Assembly: GCA_900755995.1 (NCBI GenBank)
Contig: CAAEIM010000175.1
Location: forward strand, 1-6,352
From: Clostridia bacterium
GTDB lineage: Bacteria > Bacillota > Clostridia > Oscillospirales > Acutalibacteraceae
Length of the DNA stretch: 6,352 bases
Direction: 5' to 3'
The notes under the pieces are model-generated. The model was not told where the DNA came from and ran no database searches. It worked only from the letters and a program-made list of their open reading frames with translations. The position numbers were made by a program, and so were the translations under genes. Shown here one piece after another: positions 5,348 to 6,352 of the stretch (positions within the stretch are counted from its first letter, which is position 1; each line of letters starts with the position of its first letter).

Positions 5348-6351
5348 AGGTTTTCTCCTACTATAATTCCGCCTGCAAAAGCAAAATGCAAATTAAATCC
5401 GCCGCAGTCGCCGCAAACATCAAGCGCTTCGCCGCAGATAAAAAGGTTTTTAACGATTCGGCTTTCAAATGTATTGCTGTCAACCTCAGTACCGCTCACT
5501 CCGCCGAGCATTACCTGAGCCTTTGAAAAATCCTTTGGCTGCCTGCACTCAAATTTCCAATCGAGAATTAAAGCGGCAAGAGCCTTTAGCTCTCTTTCGC
5601 TCAGCTTTTTACAGCTTTCGGAAAGAGGCTTGTTTGTAATGCTTTTTATCAGAGCCGCTCCGATTTTTTTGTTTACAAATCCAGTAAAAAATTCCTCAAT
5701 CGGCTCGTTTGAGAATAATTTTTTTCTTTCATTGAGCAGATTAAATATTTCTATATAGGAATAATTGCGAGCAAGATTAACCGAAATTACAGGATTTTTA
5801 ACCTTTGGAAGCAAAGGAGTAAGATTAAAAATGCAGATTCCCGACAGAGCACTGTCCGTAAACTGAACCTCGCCGACCTCGCTTTTTACCGCTTTGTTTT
5901 TGTCATATAATGTGACCTCGGCTTTGGCACGGATTCCTTTCAGGCTTTTGATGTGTTCGCTTTTCACCTGAATAGGGCAGAGTGCAGGGTAAAGGTCGGT
6001 TATTTTATGTCCGAGATTTTTAAGTAAATCAAGTCCAAGACCTGTTCCTCCCGAAGTGGGCGCAGCCTTGCCGCCGCAGGATAGTATAAGCTTTTTGGAT
6101 GTAAAATTGCCGCCTGTGGTTTTAATATTAAAAAAACCGCTTTTTTTGCGGATAAGCTCAACCTTACAGTCGCAGATTATCTGAATTTTCAGCCTTTTGA
6201 TTTCCATTAGCAGCACATCAAGAACTGCGCTTGCCTGCCTGCAAAACGGATACACAAGTCCGTTTTCTTCTGCCGAGCAGACAAGTCCAAGGGTTGAAAA
6301 GAAATCCATCAGCTTTTCGGCTGAATATTTTTTTAAAGTATTTGAAACATC
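5344..6351 (-). CDS. HI0933/BaiN-family flavoprotein, N-terminus beyond window
   Basis: The frame is open through the right edge; 335 residues are visible, starting DVSNTLKKYSAEKL before the internal Met at 6309. The family is about 400 residues, so roughly 70-90 N-terminal residues with the GxGxxG FAD loop and the TGNGRCN-type motif are missing. Visible marks, numbered from the window edge: GLVYPFCRQA (31-40), ILSCGGKAAPTSGGTGLGLDLL (about 89-110; family ATGG...GS(T)G pattern), LGHKITDLYPALCPI (113-127), LGGVSGTEVD (282-291) and the FAD-contacting end FICGEALDVCGDCGGFNL (about 304-321, family GEvlDvdG..GGYNLQ). Relatives are annotated as COG2081, aminoacetone-oxidase-like or BaiN/RdsA-family NAD(P)/FAD oxidoreductases; BaiN has been linked to bile acid metabolism in a Clostridium, but that function cannot be transferred here. 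A CxxC pair (C313, C316) lies beside the flavin region. The gene overlaps the next one by four bases (ATGA). Identity is secure; substrate unknown. Confidence 0.92.
   Translation of the reverse strand, partial: DVSNTLKKYSAEKLMDFFSTLGLVCSAEENGLVYPFCRQASAVLDVLLMEIKRLKIQIICDCKVELIRKKSGFFNIKTTGGNFTSKKLILSCGGKAAPTSGGTGLGLDLLKNLGHKITDLYPALCPIQVKSEHIKSLKGIRAKAEVTLYDKNKAVKSEVGEVQFTDSALSGICIFNLTPLLPKVKNPVISVNLARNYSYIEIFNLLNERKKLFSNEPIEEFFTGFVNKKIGAALIKSITNKPLSESCKKLSERELKALAALILDWKFECRQPKDFSKAQVMLGGVSGTEVDSNTFESRIVKNLFICGEALDVCGDCGGFNLHFAFAGGIIVGENL
5355..5359 (-). promoter_or_regulatory. Ribosome binding site inside the upstream gene's 3' end
   Basis: On the - strand this reads AGGAG, 7 bases before the ATG of the COG2509 gene. 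It lies within the last codons of the HI0933-family gene, next to the ATGA overlap. This fixes the start and implies that the two genes are translated in a coupled way. Confidence 0.8.
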
Positions 6352-6352
6352 A

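Noticed and set aside
5324..5518. 64-codon + strand frame across the flavoprotein junction
   Set aside because: It is antisense to the conserved C-terminal FAD motif and the ATGA overlap, with no support as a gene.
6141..6147. A7 run (on the - strand) as a programmed frameshift site
   Set aside because: The phase of the run does not fit a classical X XXY YYZ heptamer, and the zero frame continues through conserved family motifs.

Overview
The window looks like chromosomal DNA from an AT-leaning, spore-former-related Firmicute. A gut Clostridia genome of the Oscillospiraceae/Ruminococcus type is my best guess. This is inferred from strong GGAGG-type ribosome sites, a SpoIIM-like membrane protein, a YesL/DUF624-like protein and two clostridial-looking flavoproteins. 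No rRNA, tRNA, CRISPR, insertion sequence or phage gene was seen, and the genes are tightly packed.

Layout: positions 1-759 (+) hold the 3' part of proC (pyrroline-5-carboxylate reductase), cut at the left edge. After an 87-base gap comes a compact four-gene + strand block of membrane proteins: a SpoIIM-like polytopic protein (847-1521), a six-helix YesL/DUF624-like protein with a long charged tail (1539-2534), and two small single-pass proteins with extracytoplasmic domains (2524-3192 and 3192-3686). Spacing is 17 bases, then overlaps of 11 bases and 1 base, so the four are almost certainly co-transcribed and partly translationally coupled. A perfect 12-bp stem hairpin with A and T tracts (3699-3729) closes this block and can also serve the opposing genes.

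On the - strand, 3755-5347 encodes a complete COG2509-type FAD-dependent dehydrogenase. It is joined by an ATGA start/stop overlap to an upstream HI0933/BaiN-family flavoprotein (5344-6351), whose FAD-binding N-terminus lies beyond the right edge.

The best candidate for something undescribed is the + strand membrane block. The last two proteins share a 46-residue ungapped C-terminal block (15 identities counted by hand), so they appear to be diverged paralogues displayed outside the cell on single membrane anchors. They are co-encoded with two polytopic membrane proteins, one of a sporulation-linked family. A weak SigE-like promoter match sits before the block. Its function is unknown, and a role in sporulation or the envelope is only a hypothesis.
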